A DNA stretch of 64,000 bases from Thalassobius sp. I31.1 (GTDB lineage: Bacteria; Pseudomonadota; Alphaproteobacteria; Rhodobacterales; Rhodobacteraceae): positions 1 to 64,000 of the forward strand of contig NZ_PWAA01000003.1 of NCBI RefSeq assembly GCF_003031585.1, written 5' to 3'. The notes beneath the pieces were generated by a model. The model was not told where the DNA came from, did not search any database, and saw only the letters and a list, made by a program, of their open reading frames with translations. A program made the position numbers and the translations under genes. Positions 27,589 to 35,734 of the stretch are shown here, in pieces. Within the stretch, counting starts at the first letter, position 1. Each line of letters starts with the position of its first letter.

Positions 27589-28623
27589 ATGTCTTTCTTT
27601 AAAAAACTCAAAAACCGCCTGACCCGCAGCTCTGACAAGCTGAGCGACGGGCTGGATGCGATTGTTGAAGAAACGGCAGAGGGTGCCGCACCGGTTGCGG
27701 ATGCGCCGAAAGCAGAGATGCCAAAGGCCGACGCCAGCCCCGGGTTGATCTCGCGCGTGCTGGGCGGATCCGGGCCCGGGGCGGTGAAACGGGAACTTGA
27801 TGACGAGATGCTGGAGCAGCTCGAAGAGCTGCTGATTTCCGCTGACATGGGCGTGGATACCGCCCTGCGTGTGACTGCGAATATGGCAGAAGGGCGCTTT
27901 GGTAAGAAACTGTCCACGCAGGAAATCAAGGATCTGCTGGCCCAGGAAGTGGCCCGGATCATGGAACCTGTGGCCCGTCCGATGCCGCTTTATGCGAAGA
28001 AACCCCAGGTTGTTCTGGTCGTTGGCGTGAACGGTGCCGGCAAAACCACCACCATCGGCAAGTTGGCAAGCCAGTTCCGCGCCGCCGGGAAATCCGTGGT
28101 GATTGCCGCAGGCGACACGTTCCGCGCGGCAGCCGTGGAACAGCTTCAGGTCTGGGGCGAACGGGCCGGTGTGCCTGTACTCACCGCGCCTGAAGGTTCT
28201 GACCCGGCAAGCCTTGCTTTTGACGCGATGGTCAAGGCCGAAGCGGATGGGGCAGATCTTCTGCTGATCGACACGGCCGGGCGCCTTCAGAACCGCCAGG
28301 ATTTGATGGAAGAGCTGGCAAAAATCGTGCGTGTCATCCGCAAAAAAGACGAAACAGCCCCGCATAACACCCTGTTGGTTCTTGATGCGACCACCGGGCA
28401 GAATGCCCTGAACCAGGTTGAGACGTTCCAGAAGCTTGCGGATGTGTCCGGCCTTGTTATGACGAAACTGGATGGCACCGCGCGCGGCGGTGTGCTTGTG
28501 GCGCTGGCTGATAAATTTGGTTTGCCGATCCATGCGATTGGTGTGGGCGAACAAATCGATGACCTGGACGCTTTTGACCCTGAAGATTTTGCAAAAGCCC
28601 TGACGGGCGCAGAGGAAATTTGA
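27589..28623 (+). CDS. ftsY: Signal recognition particle receptor FtsY
   Basis: A 344-residue GTPase that receives SRP-ribosome complexes at the membrane. It begins with a basic amphipathic helix (MSFFKKLKNRLTRS) used for membrane binding, then a short acidic/Ala linker, the N helical bundle (about 62-120), and the G domain with G1 GVNGAGKTTTIGKLA, the AAGDTFRAAAVEQL insertion-box region, G3 DTAGRLQ, G4 TKLDGTARGG and the closing GEQIDDLDAF. Length is normal for alphaproteobacteria with a short acidic domain. Its stop lies 2 bases before the ATG of the next gene. Confidence 0.97.
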   Translation: MSFFKKLKNRLTRSSDKLSDGLDAIVEETAEGAAPVADAPKAEMPKADASPGLISRVLGGSGPGAVKRELDDEMLEQLEELLISADMGVDTALRVTANMAEGRFGKKLSTQEIKDLLAQEVARIMEPVARPMPLYAKKPQVVLVVGVNGAGKTTTIGKLASQFRAAGKSVVIAAGDTFRAAAVEQLQVWGERAGVPVLTAPEGSDPASLAFDAMVKAEADGADLLLIDTAGRLQNRQDLMEELAKIVRVIRKKDETAPHNTLLVLDATTGQNALNQVETFQKLADVSGLVMTKLDGTARGGVLVALADKFGLPIHAIGVGEQIDDLDAFDPEDFAKALTGAEEI

Positions 28624-28625
28624 CG

Positions 28626-29489
28626 ATGACTTACAAAATGCCACTTTTCGCACTGGCCCTAGCCGGAATGATGACCCCAGCTGTTGCAGCACCAGATTGC
28701 GCGTCTGAATGGGTGCTGATCAGCCAGATCACAAATGCTGAAGGCAGTGAACCAACCCTGGATGATGACGCATGTCAGGTCTCGAGGGTGTCCTGGGCAG
28801 ATGGCACCACGGCAGACAGTCTGCGCTGGAACATCCCGGGCCTGACGGAAGCCGCTTTGCAGGGTATGGCGCCTCAGGCCGCGAATGTGATTGTTTCCGG
28901 TATCCGTGAAAATGAGATCAGCGCAGACATGGGTGCTTTGGCTGGTCAGCCGGGAGATATCGTTCTGTCCTACACCTGGGACGTCACAAGCCGCGCGATG
29001 AATATCTCTGATCTTTCAGTTCGTTTTGCCGGCGGGCAGGGGGTGTCTGTCTCCGGGACGGTGAACGGGCTTGATCTGTCTTCCCCGCAAATGATGCAGA
29101 TTTCCGCCATGTCTGCCGCACTGACGGATCTGGATGTGCAGGTGAAGGGCACGGATATGCTGGCTCTGCTTGCAGGGATCGAGGATATTGCCGAAGGAAA
29201 CCCGGCCTCTGCGCCGACCGATGAGGAAATTCAGGAAGCCAATGCCTTTGTTGATCAGCTTCCCCTGGCGACATTTGATGCGGCGTCCCGTCAGGCGCTG
29301 AAAGATCTGGTCGCAGCCCTGCCAGAACCAGAACAAGGCCTGCGCCTGATCCTGCAGTCAGAGGTTGGCCTGTCTGCGATACGTCTGATGCCAGTTCTGA
29401 TGGCGGGTGATGCGGAACCTGCGCAGATCATGGATATCCTGTTTGATGGTGCAACCGTTGATGTAACCTACCCATGGGGTGCTGAATAA
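28626..29489 (+). CDS. Exported protein of unknown function
   Basis: A 287-residue protein with an N-terminal signal peptide (MTYKMPLFALALAGMMTPAV, cleavage near VAAPD). The mature part is rich in Asp, Ser and aliphatic residues and has two cysteines (PDCASEW, DDACQVS) about 25 residues apart that may pair. No membrane helices or known motifs are seen. The ATG at 28626 is preferred over a TTG six bases earlier. It follows ftsY directly and precedes an EamA transporter, so it is co-transcribed but functionally unlinked as far as can be seen. Confidence 0.7.
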   Translation: MTYKMPLFALALAGMMTPAVAAPDCASEWVLISQITNAEGSEPTLDDDACQVSRVSWADGTTADSLRWNIPGLTEAALQGMAPQAANVIVSGIRENEISADMGALAGQPGDIVLSYTWDVTSRAMNISDLSVRFAGGQGVSVSGTVNGLDLSSPQMMQISAMSAALTDLDVQVKGTDMLALLAGIEDIAEGNPASAPTDEEIQEANAFVDQLPLATFDAASRQALKDLVAALPEPEQGLRLILQSEVGLSAIRLMPVLMAGDAEPAQIMDILFDGATVDVTYPWGAE

Positions 29490-29495
29490 ACCGTC

Positions 29496-30398
29496 ATGAG
29501 CGCCTGGCTGATTTCCTTAGAAGGCACTGAAGCCGGGCATCAGCTGGCGCTTGTGCTGGCGCTGGCGGCGGCCTTTCTGCATGCGGTCTTTGGTGCCATG
29601 CAGAAGGGGCGCTTTGATCCCTGGGTCATGCGCGGGGCCATTGATTTCAGCTACTTCGCGATTGCGACACCTTTTGCATTGTTCGTTGTGCCCTGGCCCG
29701 AACCCCATATGTGGAAGATTTTCGCCGGCGCGTTTGTGATCCATTTCATCTATAAATACCTGCAGGCCATGGCCTATCAGCGCGGCGCTTATACGGTGGT
29801 TTATCCCGTCGTGCGCGGTATGGGGCCACTTTTCACGGTGATTGGTGCGGGCTTTGTCTTTGGCGAAACCTACAGCGGCATGCAATGGGGCGGGGTGTTT
29901 CTGCTGGTCGGCGGGATTTTTGGTCTGGCGCTGTATAACTACTTCACCCAGCTGACAGATCGCCGTGAATTGCTGCATGCGCTTGGCCTTGCGGTGCTGA
30001 CGGGGGCCATGGTTGCTGTCTATACCACCTATGACGCCTGGGGCATTCGCGCGACGGTTGATCCGTTCACATTCCTCGCCTGGTTCTTCATGATTGACGG
30101 GCTTGCGATGCCGATTTTCGGCTGGAAACGCTGGAAAACAATTACGCCGCGCCCGCCCGTTGTGCCGCTGTTTAAACGTGGCGTGGCCGGGGCATTGGTG
30201 GCTTATGCATCTTTCGGATCGGTCATGTTGGCGACACGTCTTGATAAAGTCGGCGAGGCCGCCGTTCTGCGCGAAACCAGCGTGGTCTTTGCGGCGGCGA
30301 TTGGTGTACTCTTCTTAAAAGAAACCGTCGGACCGCGCCGTCTGTTTCTGATGGCGCTGATTGCGCTGGGCGCGGTGTTTGTGGAAACCGGAGGCTGA
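29496..30398 (+). CDS. EamA/DMT family transporter
   Basis: A 300-residue membrane protein with about ten helices and two EamA repeats (about 15-150 and 165-298). The motif AYTVVYPVVRGMGPLFTVIG at the end of repeat one and LRETSVVFAAAIGVLFLKET at the equivalent point of repeat two show the internal duplication. Substrate unknown. It lies 6 bases after the preceding gene and its stop is 1 base before the yciB start. Confidence 0.88.
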   Translation: MSAWLISLEGTEAGHQLALVLALAAAFLHAVFGAMQKGRFDPWVMRGAIDFSYFAIATPFALFVVPWPEPHMWKIFAGAFVIHFIYKYLQAMAYQRGAYTVVYPVVRGMGPLFTVIGAGFVFGETYSGMQWGGVFLLVGGIFGLALYNYFTQLTDRRELLHALGLAVLTGAMVAVYTTYDAWGIRATVDPFTFLAWFFMIDGLAMPIFGWKRWKTITPRPPVVPLFKRGVAGALVAYASFGSVMLATRLDKVGEAAVLRETSVVFAAAIGVLFLKETVGPRRLFLMALIALGAVFVETGG

Positions 30399-30399
30399 T

Positions 30400-31005
30400 A
30401 TGAGCGAAGAAAAAGAACTGAAACCCTGGATAAAACCGGCGCTGGAATTTGGCCCTGTCCTGCTGTTTTTCATCGCTTACGGGCGCCTGAAGGAACAACA
30501 GTTCACCTTTGGTGGTGAAGTGTATGAAGGCTTCGTTGTCGCAACCGCGCTGTTCATCCCGCTGCTGGTGGCCTCTACCCTGATCCTGTGGAAACTGACA
30601 GGCCATTTGTCAAAGATGCAGCTGATGACGCTGGTGCTGGTTGTGGGGTTCGGCGGGCTGACCGTCTGGCTGAATGACGGCAGTTTCTTTAAAATGAAAC
30701 CAACGATCCTCTACCTGTTTTTTGCTGGCGCGCTTGGCTTTGGCCTCTTGCGTGGCAAAAGTTACATGCAGGTGATGATGGATTCCGCACTGCCCCTGAC
30801 GGATGAAGGCTGGATGGCGCTGACGAAACGCATGGCTCTGCTGTTTCTCGGGCTGGCTGTTGCCAATGAACTGGTCTGGCGGATGCTGACCGAAGATACT
30901 TGGGTGAAGTTTAAAACCTTCGGCATGCCTGTGATTATGTTTGGCTTCTTTATGCTGCAAAGCGGTTTGATTTCAAAATACTCGACCGAAGAAGACGAAA
31001 GCTGA
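30400..31005 (+). CDS. yciB: Inner membrane-spanning protein YciB (septation protein A)
   Basis: A 201-residue inner-membrane protein with five or six helices. It shows the family pattern KPALEFGPVLLFFIAYGR near the N-terminus, TVWLNDGSFFKMKPTILYLF in the middle, and NELVWRMLTEDTWVKFKTFG near the C-terminus. YciB/IspA proteins are linked to septation and envelope integrity, but their biochemical role is unclear. The ATG at 30400 overlaps nothing but follows the preceding stop by one base. Last gene of the ftsY-yciB run. Confidence 0.93.
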   Translation: MSEEKELKPWIKPALEFGPVLLFFIAYGRLKEQQFTFGGEVYEGFVVATALFIPLLVASTLILWKLTGHLSKMQLMTLVLVVGFGGLTVWLNDGSFFKMKPTILYLFFAGALGFGLLRGKSYMQVMMDSALPLTDEGWMALTKRMALLFLGLAVANELVWRMLTEDTWVKFKTFGMPVIMFGFFMLQSGLISKYSTEEDES

Positions 31006-31011
31006 CCAGGA

Positions 31012-31045
31012 CGAGGGGCCAGCCCCTCGCGCTTTCCGGAAAATT
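31012..31045. repeat. Intergenic hairpin repeat (copy B, partial)
   Basis: CGAGGGGC (31012-31019) pairs with GCCCCTCG (31022-31029) and is followed by CGCTTTCCGGAAAATTAT. It lies 6 bases after yciB. It resembles copies at 20418 and 32117 in having a GC-rich hairpin beside a CCGGAAA/ATATT element, and may end the ftsY-yciB transcript. Confidence 0.45.
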
Positions 31046-31122
31046 ATAAACAAAACCGCAATCCATCGACCGATGTCGCAATCGGGGTGGACGCGTGTTT
31101 TGATGACCTATTCAGGTAAGAC

Positions 31123-32070
31123 ATGACTGAAAGTATTTCCACGTCCCGACCTGCTGACCGTATTCTTGCAGGTGTTGCCCTGATGCTGGGGTTTTGTCTG
31201 ACCGCGCCCATGCTGGATGTGGCAGCCAAACTGGCATCCGACACCATACCTGTGGGACAGATTACAACCGCGCGCTTTGTCGTGCAATGTGTGCTTATGG
31301 CACCGTTTATCTGGATCATGGGCCTGTCATTAACCGTGGCACGTGCGCACTGGCTAACACTTGCGTTGCGCGCCCTGCTTTTGCTTGTCTCGACGTTTTG
31401 TTTCATCGCAGCAATCCGTGTGATGCCGCTTGCGGATGCCCTGGCGATTGTCTTCGTAGAACCATTTATCATCCTTCTCGTGGGTAAATATTATCTCAGC
31501 GAAGATGTCGGCCCACGTCGTGTGGCGGCGGCTGTTGTCGGGTTTGTAGGCGTCTTATTTGTGATCCAGCCCAGCTTTGCGACCTTCGGCGCTGTTGCCT
31601 TATATCCTCTTGGTACGGCTGTCGGTTTTGCATTCTATATCCTGGTCACCCGCGGTTTGTCGCGCCGGATACATCCTGTCACCCTGCAATTTTACACAGG
31701 CCTGATCGCCAGCCTGTTTTGCATCCCGGTTATGATACTGGCCCAGGGGTCAGGGTCAGAATTGCTGGATCTCGTCTGGCCGGAAGGTGTCACATGGCTG
31801 TGGCTTCTGGGCGTTGGGTTTTTCGCGACATTAAGCCATATGATGATGACCTACGGGCTGTCGATGGCTCCTTCGGCGACATTGGCCCCACTGCAATAGC
31901 TGGAATTGCCCATAGCAGCTGTATTGGGCTATCTCGTGTTTCGCGATTTCCCGAACACCCTGGCGCTGACGGGCATAGCAATCATCATTGGTGCGGGGCT
32001 GTATATGGTACACCGGGAAAGGGTAACCGCCAAACAGCTGGTCACCGAACGTACAGCACCACCCATCTGA
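31123..32070 (+). pseudogene. EamA/DMT transporter broken by an in-frame TAG
   Basis: From ATG 31123 the frame codes for 258 residues of an EamA transporter and then hits TAG at 31897-31899. The same frame continues 56 codons past it (LELPIAAVLGYLVFRD and on) to TGA at 32068. The intact relative at 7927-8892 reads SATLAPMQYLEVPFATIIGW where this one reads SATLAPLQ-stop-LELPIAAVLGY, so the stop sits exactly on a conserved Tyr (TAT or TAC changed to TAG). The broken product would lack the last one to two helices. Either a recent pseudogene or a sequencing error. Confidence 0.85.
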
Positions 32071-32116
32071 ATTGTGAGACACCTGGAAGCCTGACGGCGC
32101 GTAAACGCCGCCATTT

Positions 32117-32167
32117 TTGTTCTTCAAATATCCCGGGGGAGTCCCGCAGGGACGGGGGCTGGCCCCC
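32117..32167 (-). repeat. Intergenic hairpin repeat (copy C)
   Basis: Contains GTCCC-GCA-GGGAC (32141-32153) and GGGGGC-TG-GCCCCC (about 32154-32167), flanked by TTCAAATATCCCGGGGG. Read on the minus strand this is hairpin, hairpin, then CCCCCGGGATATTTGAA, the same order as copy A at 20418-20470. It sits between the broken transporter and the convergent glutathione S-transferase gene and may serve as a terminator. Confidence 0.55.
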
Positions 32168-32875
32168 TTAGCCTTTGCGCTTAAACAAAAGCTCCTGGGC
32201 TTTTTTGTCATCCTGCAGATTTGATCGGTTCTCAGCCGCGACAGCTTTACCGGCAATGACGCCCGGACGTGCGCCAACCGTATCAAGCCAGCGTTTCAGG
32301 TTTGGTTTGTCAGACAGATCCTGCTGTTGCCCTTCCCAGAGAATGGCCCAGGGCCAGATCGCGATATCGGCGATGGAAAAGAAATCACCGGCAACAAATT
32401 CACGGTCCGCCAGGCGACGGTCCAGCACACCATAAAGCCGCGCAACTTCATTGCGGTAGCGATCCTTTGCATAGGGCAGATCATGGGGGGGATCCATGGC
32501 CGGGGCGTATTTCAGAAAGTGATGCGCCTGACCGGCCATCGGGCCAAGGCCACCCATCTGCCACATCAGCCATTGTTCGACTTCAATGCGGTCGCGTTCC
32601 GTTTCACCGTACAGTTTTCCGGTTTTGCGGGCGAGATATTGCAGGATCGCCCCGCTTTCAAACAATGACACAGCTGCGCTATCCGGCCCGTCCGGGTCCA
32701 CAATCGCGGGCATCCGGTTGTTGGGTGCGATCTTCAGAAAGTCAGGTTCAAACTGTTCGCCTGCCCCGATATTCACCAGATGCAGATTGTAGGGCAGGTT
32801 AAGTTCTTCAAGCGCGATGGAAATTTTCCAGCCGTTGGGCGTGGGCCAGTAGTGCAGATCAATGGGGTGTGTCAT
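32168..32875 (-). CDS. Glutathione S-transferase family protein (YghU/YfcG-like)
   Basis: A 235-residue cytosolic protein. The N-terminal thioredoxin-like domain opens MTHPIDLHYWPTPNGWKISI; the TPNGWK segment is the position of the active-site Thr/Asn in Nu-class enzymes. The glutathione-binding PNNRMPAIVD and SLFESGAILQYLA follow. The C-terminal helical domain has FSIADIAIWPWA. Nu-class members act as disulfide-bond reductases rather than classical transferases. The ATG at 32875 follows AGGAGA; a longer open frame upstream is ignored. Confidence 0.9.
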   Translation of the reverse strand: MTHPIDLHYWPTPNGWKISIALEELNLPYNLHLVNIGAGEQFEPDFLKIAPNNRMPAIVDPDGPDSAAVSLFESGAILQYLARKTGKLYGETERDRIEVEQWLMWQMGGLGPMAGQAHHFLKYAPAMDPPHDLPYAKDRYRNEVARLYGVLDRRLADREFVAGDFFSIADIAIWPWAILWEGQQQDLSDKPNLKRWLDTVGARPGVIAGKAVAAENRSNLQDDKKAQELLFKRKG

Positions 32876-33015
32876 GCGTATCTCTCCTGATGATGCCTCA
32901 GATCTTTGCTGTTTTATGCGTTTCTGCAAGGGGCATTGCCGTGGCGTTAACATAAAATTGATCTGCGCCCGGGCAAAAACCTTGACCCGACTCACCGGCT
33001 GACGGTATCCACCTC

Positions 33016-33075
33016 TTCGTGGCGATTTGATTAACCGGATTGCGGGCCACGTTAAATATACTGCTAAAGAGGTCT
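33016..33075 (+). ncRNA. SAM-II riboswitch
   Basis: The leader of metZ contains the SAM-II consensus in order: CGTGG (33018-33022), CGATTTGA, an A/C-rich loop, ATTGC, then the pairing CCACG (33047-33051) followed by TTAAAT and CTGCTAAAGAGG (33061-33072). CGTGG/CCACG form the P1 stem and the TTAAA/GCTAAA parts form the pseudoknot. SAM-II riboswitches bind S-adenosylmethionine and are known upstream of metA, metX, metZ and similar genes in alphaproteobacteria. High S-adenosylmethionine should lower metZ expression. Confidence 0.9.
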
Positions 33076-33089
33076 GGGTTTACTTACAT

Positions 33090-33119
33090 CCCGTGCCTTT
33101 ACCGGTACGGGTTTTTTTT
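33090..33119 (+). terminator. Terminator between SAM-II riboswitch and metZ
   Basis: CCCGTGCC (33090-33097) pairs with GGTACGGG (33104-33111), including one G-U pair, around a 6-base loop. A run of eight T follows. It lies between the riboswitch and the metZ start 43 bases downstream. This makes transcription attenuation possible, in addition to the translational control usually described for SAM-II. Confidence 0.88.
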
Positions 33120-33162
33120 GGTTTCGACCCTGGCGGGGCGGGCCTGACAATGGAAGATGAAG

Positions 33163-34353
33163 ATGAGCAAGCGCGAAAACACATATCAGCCGCGGACAAA
33201 CCTTGTGCATGGCGGCACCCAACGCAGCCAGTTTGGTGAACTGTCTGAGGCGATGTTCCTGACCCAGGGTTTTGCTTATGCCAGTGCTGAGCAGGCCGAA
33301 GGCCGGTTTATCGAATGCCCGGATGATGAATTCATCTATGGCCGCTACGGCAACCCGACCGTGCGCATGTTTGAGGAACGCATTGCGATGCTTGAAGGCG
33401 CTGAGGCAGCTTTTGCCACCGCTTCTGGTATGGCTGCGGTGAATGCGGCGGTGACCGCACCTTTGAAAGCCGGTGATCACGTGGTGGCGGCGAAGGCGCT
33501 GTTTGGATCCTGCCTTTATATTCTGGAAGAAATCCTGCCGCGTTTTGGCGTTGAGGTGACATTTGTCGATGGCACCGACCTGGCCGCCTGGAAGGATGCG
33601 CTGCGCGAAGATACCAAGCTTGTGTTCTTTGAAAGCGTGGCCAACCCAACACTGGAAATCATTGACGTGCAAGCCGTGTCAGACCTGGCCCATGCCGTGG
33701 GTGCGATTGTGGTTGTTGATAACGTCTTTGCCACGCCTGTTCTGTCGCGCATGCTGGATCGTGGTGCTGACGTGGTGGTCTATTCAGCGACCAAACATAT
33801 TGACGGGCAGGGGCGTTGTCTGGGTGGGGTGATCCTTGGCTCGCGCGATTATGTGCGCGGCACCTGTGAAACTTACCTGAAACACACCGGCGCCTCTATC
33901 AGCCCGTTTAACGCCTGGGTGATGCTGAAGGGCCTTGAAACCATTGATCTGCGTGTGCGGGCACAGGCGGCATCTTCTCTGAAAATTGCCGAAGCGCTGC
34001 AGGGGCATCCGAAACTGGAACGTGTGATTTATCCTGGCCTGAAAGATCATGCGCAGCATGATCTGTGTATGGAGCAGATGCAGGCCGGCGGCACTGTGAT
34101 CGCGCTGGACCTGAAGGGCGGGCGTGACGAAGCCTTCCGTCTGCTGAATGCGTTGGATATCGTGACGATTTCCAACAACCTTGGCGATGCGAAAAGCCTT
34201 GCCACCCATCCGGTGACCACAACCCACCAGCGCCTGTCTGAAGAACAATGTGACGCGCTGGGGATCACCAAAGGCCTTGTGCGTTTGTCCATTGGTCTTG
34301 AGGATGCGGATGACCTGATTGCGGATCTGAAAAACGCTTTGGATGCTGTATAA
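33163..34353 (+). CDS. metZ: O-succinylhomoserine sulfhydrylase
   Basis: A 396-residue pyridoxal-phosphate enzyme that makes homocysteine from O-succinylhomoserine and sulfide in methionine synthesis. Motifs of the Cys/Met-metabolism family: YGRYGNPTVRMFEERIAMLE, ATASGMAAVNAAV, VDNVFATPVLSR, and VYSATKHIDGQGR with the PLP-binding Lys; TISNNLGDAKSLATHP follows. The ATG at 33163 is preferred because GGAAG lies 6 bases upstream; ATG 33157 is also in frame. Control by the SAM-II riboswitch and terminator upstream supports the methionine role. Homoserine succinyltransferase is not in the window. Confidence 0.95.
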   Translation: MSKRENTYQPRTNLVHGGTQRSQFGELSEAMFLTQGFAYASAEQAEGRFIECPDDEFIYGRYGNPTVRMFEERIAMLEGAEAAFATASGMAAVNAAVTAPLKAGDHVVAAKALFGSCLYILEEILPRFGVEVTFVDGTDLAAWKDALREDTKLVFFESVANPTLEIIDVQAVSDLAHAVGAIVVVDNVFATPVLSRMLDRGADVVVYSATKHIDGQGRCLGGVILGSRDYVRGTCETYLKHTGASISPFNAWVMLKGLETIDLRVRAQAASSLKIAEALQGHPKLERVIYPGLKDHAQHDLCMEQMQAGGTVIALDLKGGRDEAFRLLNALDIVTISNNLGDAKSLATHPVTTTHQRLSEEQCDALGITKGLVRLSIGLEDADDLIADLKNALDAV

Positions 34354-34358
34354 GCAAA

Positions 34359-34393
34359 CGCGGGGCTTTCCCCATCGAGGAAAAAGCCCCGCG
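34359..34393 (+). terminator. Strong hairpin after metZ
   Basis: CGCGGGGCTTT (34359-34369) pairs perfectly with AAAGCCCCGCG (34383-34393), an 11-bp stem with a 13-base loop, 6 bases past the metZ stop. There is no T-run afterwards (GCCCGAC), so it may act as a Rho-dependent or 3'-end stabilising structure. Confidence 0.6.
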
Positions 34394-34430
34394 GCCCGAC
34401 AAAGCGGGCGTGTCTGACGCAGGAGGCACA

Positions 34431-34508
34431 ATGAATGCCGCAAAACCCGATTGCGCCGACGGAATTGGCGCGGTATCTGGCGCGAAAGCTGTTATAGTGA
34501 CAGCGTAA
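34431..34508 (+). CDS. Possible 25-residue small ORF or leader upstream of folE2
   Basis: ATG 34431 has a perfect AGGAGG 4-9 bases upstream and opens a 25-codon frame (MNAAKPDCADGIGAVSGAKA and on, to TAA at 34506). It ends 20 bases before folE2. The codons are ordinary and there is no run of one amino acid that would mark an attenuation leader. The strong ribosome-binding site is the only evidence, so it may be chance. Confidence 0.35.
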   Translation: MNAAKPDCADGIGAVSGAKAVIVTA

Positions 34509-34527
34509 GTTTCCCCAGGGGGCGGTC

Positions 34528-35628
34528 ATGGATACGTTCAACCCAGATAAAACAGCTATTTCCCGCGAAGATGCCGAGGCTGCGCTGAAGCTTTTGCAGA
34601 ACTGGGCGGCGGAGGCCACGGTGACGGAAGTGGCGGAGTTGCATCCTTCTGTTTCGCGTCTGCTTCCGGGCAATGAGGTGGCGAATTATCCCGCGCTTGC
34701 AAGAGCTTATCCAGAAGAGTTCACAGTTGATGAGGCCTATAAAGCCTCTCTGCCGGATCTTCAGAACGGACCGGAAAGCCTGATCAAAGGCGCAAAACGC
34801 AATATCCAGCATGTGGGGATTTCCAATTTCCGCCTGCCGATCCGATTCCATCGCCGGGATGGATCTGACCTCACGCTTGAAGCCTCTATCACCGGCACCG
34901 TCAGCCTTGAGGCCGGGCGCAAGGGCATCAATATGTCCCGCATCATGCGCACGTTCTACACGCATTCAAAGAAGACCTTTTCTTTTGATGTGATCCAGGA
35001 TGCGCTGGCGGATTATAAAACCGACCATGACACATTTGATGCCCGTATTCAGATGCGCTTTTCCTTCCCGATGGAAGTGATGAGCCTGCGTTCTGGTCTG
35101 TCTGGCTATCAGTATTACGATGTGGCGCTGGAGCTGACGGAAACCGCCGGTGAGAAAAAACGCATCATTCACCTCGATTATGTCTATTCCTCAACCTGCC
35201 CTTGTTCGCTGGAACTGTCTGAACACGCCCGCCAGGTGCGTGGTCAGCTGGCGACACCGCATTCCCAGCGGTCCGTTGCCCGTGTCTCTGCTGTGATGAA
35301 ACCGTCTGAAGATCGTCTGTGGTTCGAAGATCTGATCGACATCTGCCGGGCATCGGTCGCAACCGAAACCCAGGTGATGGTGAAACGTGAAGATGAGCAG
35401 GCTTTTGCAGAACTCAACGCCGCCAACCCTATTTTCGTGGAAGATGCGGCGCGTCTGTTCGCTGAAGGTTTGCAGAACGAAGAACGCATCGGGGATTTCC
35501 GCGTGATTGCCAGCCATCAGGAAAGCCTGCACAGCCATGATGCGGTGTCGGTCCTGACAGAAGGCGATACCTTCCTGAGCGAAAGCTTTGATCCGAAACT
35601 GTTCAGCACGTTGTTCCACGTCGGGTAA
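34528..35628 (+). CDS. folE2: GTP cyclohydrolase FolE2 (type IB)
   Basis: A 366-residue zinc-independent type of GTP cyclohydrolase I that starts folate synthesis from GTP. Family motifs: MSRIMRTFYTHSKK, the conserved SSTCPCSLELSEHARQ with the metal-site Cys, and the late SHQESLHSHDAV. The catalytic Glu is in RFSFPMEVMSLRSGL. It is longer than FolE1 and fits the FolE2 class. AGGGGGCGG lies before the ATG. FolE2 is used when zinc is scarce in some bacteria; no Zur box is apparent here. Confidence 0.95.
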   Translation: MDTFNPDKTAISREDAEAALKLLQNWAAEATVTEVAELHPSVSRLLPGNEVANYPALARAYPEEFTVDEAYKASLPDLQNGPESLIKGAKRNIQHVGISNFRLPIRFHRRDGSDLTLEASITGTVSLEAGRKGINMSRIMRTFYTHSKKTFSFDVIQDALADYKTDHDTFDARIQMRFSFPMEVMSLRSGLSGYQYYDVALELTETAGEKKRIIHLDYVYSSTCPCSLELSEHARQVRGQLATPHSQRSVARVSAVMKPSEDRLWFEDLIDICRASVATETQVMVKREDEQAFAELNAANPIFVEDAARLFAEGLQNEERIGDFRVIASHQESLHSHDAVSVLTEGDTFLSESFDPKLFSTLFHVG

Positions 35629-35638
35629 TCTGGCGGAT

Positions 35639-35682
35639 CATATGCATGGTTTGTGCATAACATATGCATAGATTGTGCATGG
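35639..35682. promoter_or_regulatory. Two 22-bp direct repeats upstream of trkH
   Basis: CATATGCAT (35639-35647) and TTGTGCAT (35651-35658) recur 22 bases later as CATATGCAT (35661-35669) and TTGTGCAT (35673-35680). Each unit thus holds two related ATGCAT/GTGCAT words. Two helical turns of spacing (22 bp) puts both on the same face of the DNA. They lie 53-96 bases before the trkH ATG and look like a tandem operator; the binding protein is unknown. Confidence 0.55.
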
Positions 35683-35734
35683 GCAAAATCACGGCTCTCT
35701 TGACACTTTGCGCCGCGCAGGCGAAGCCTTAGCC

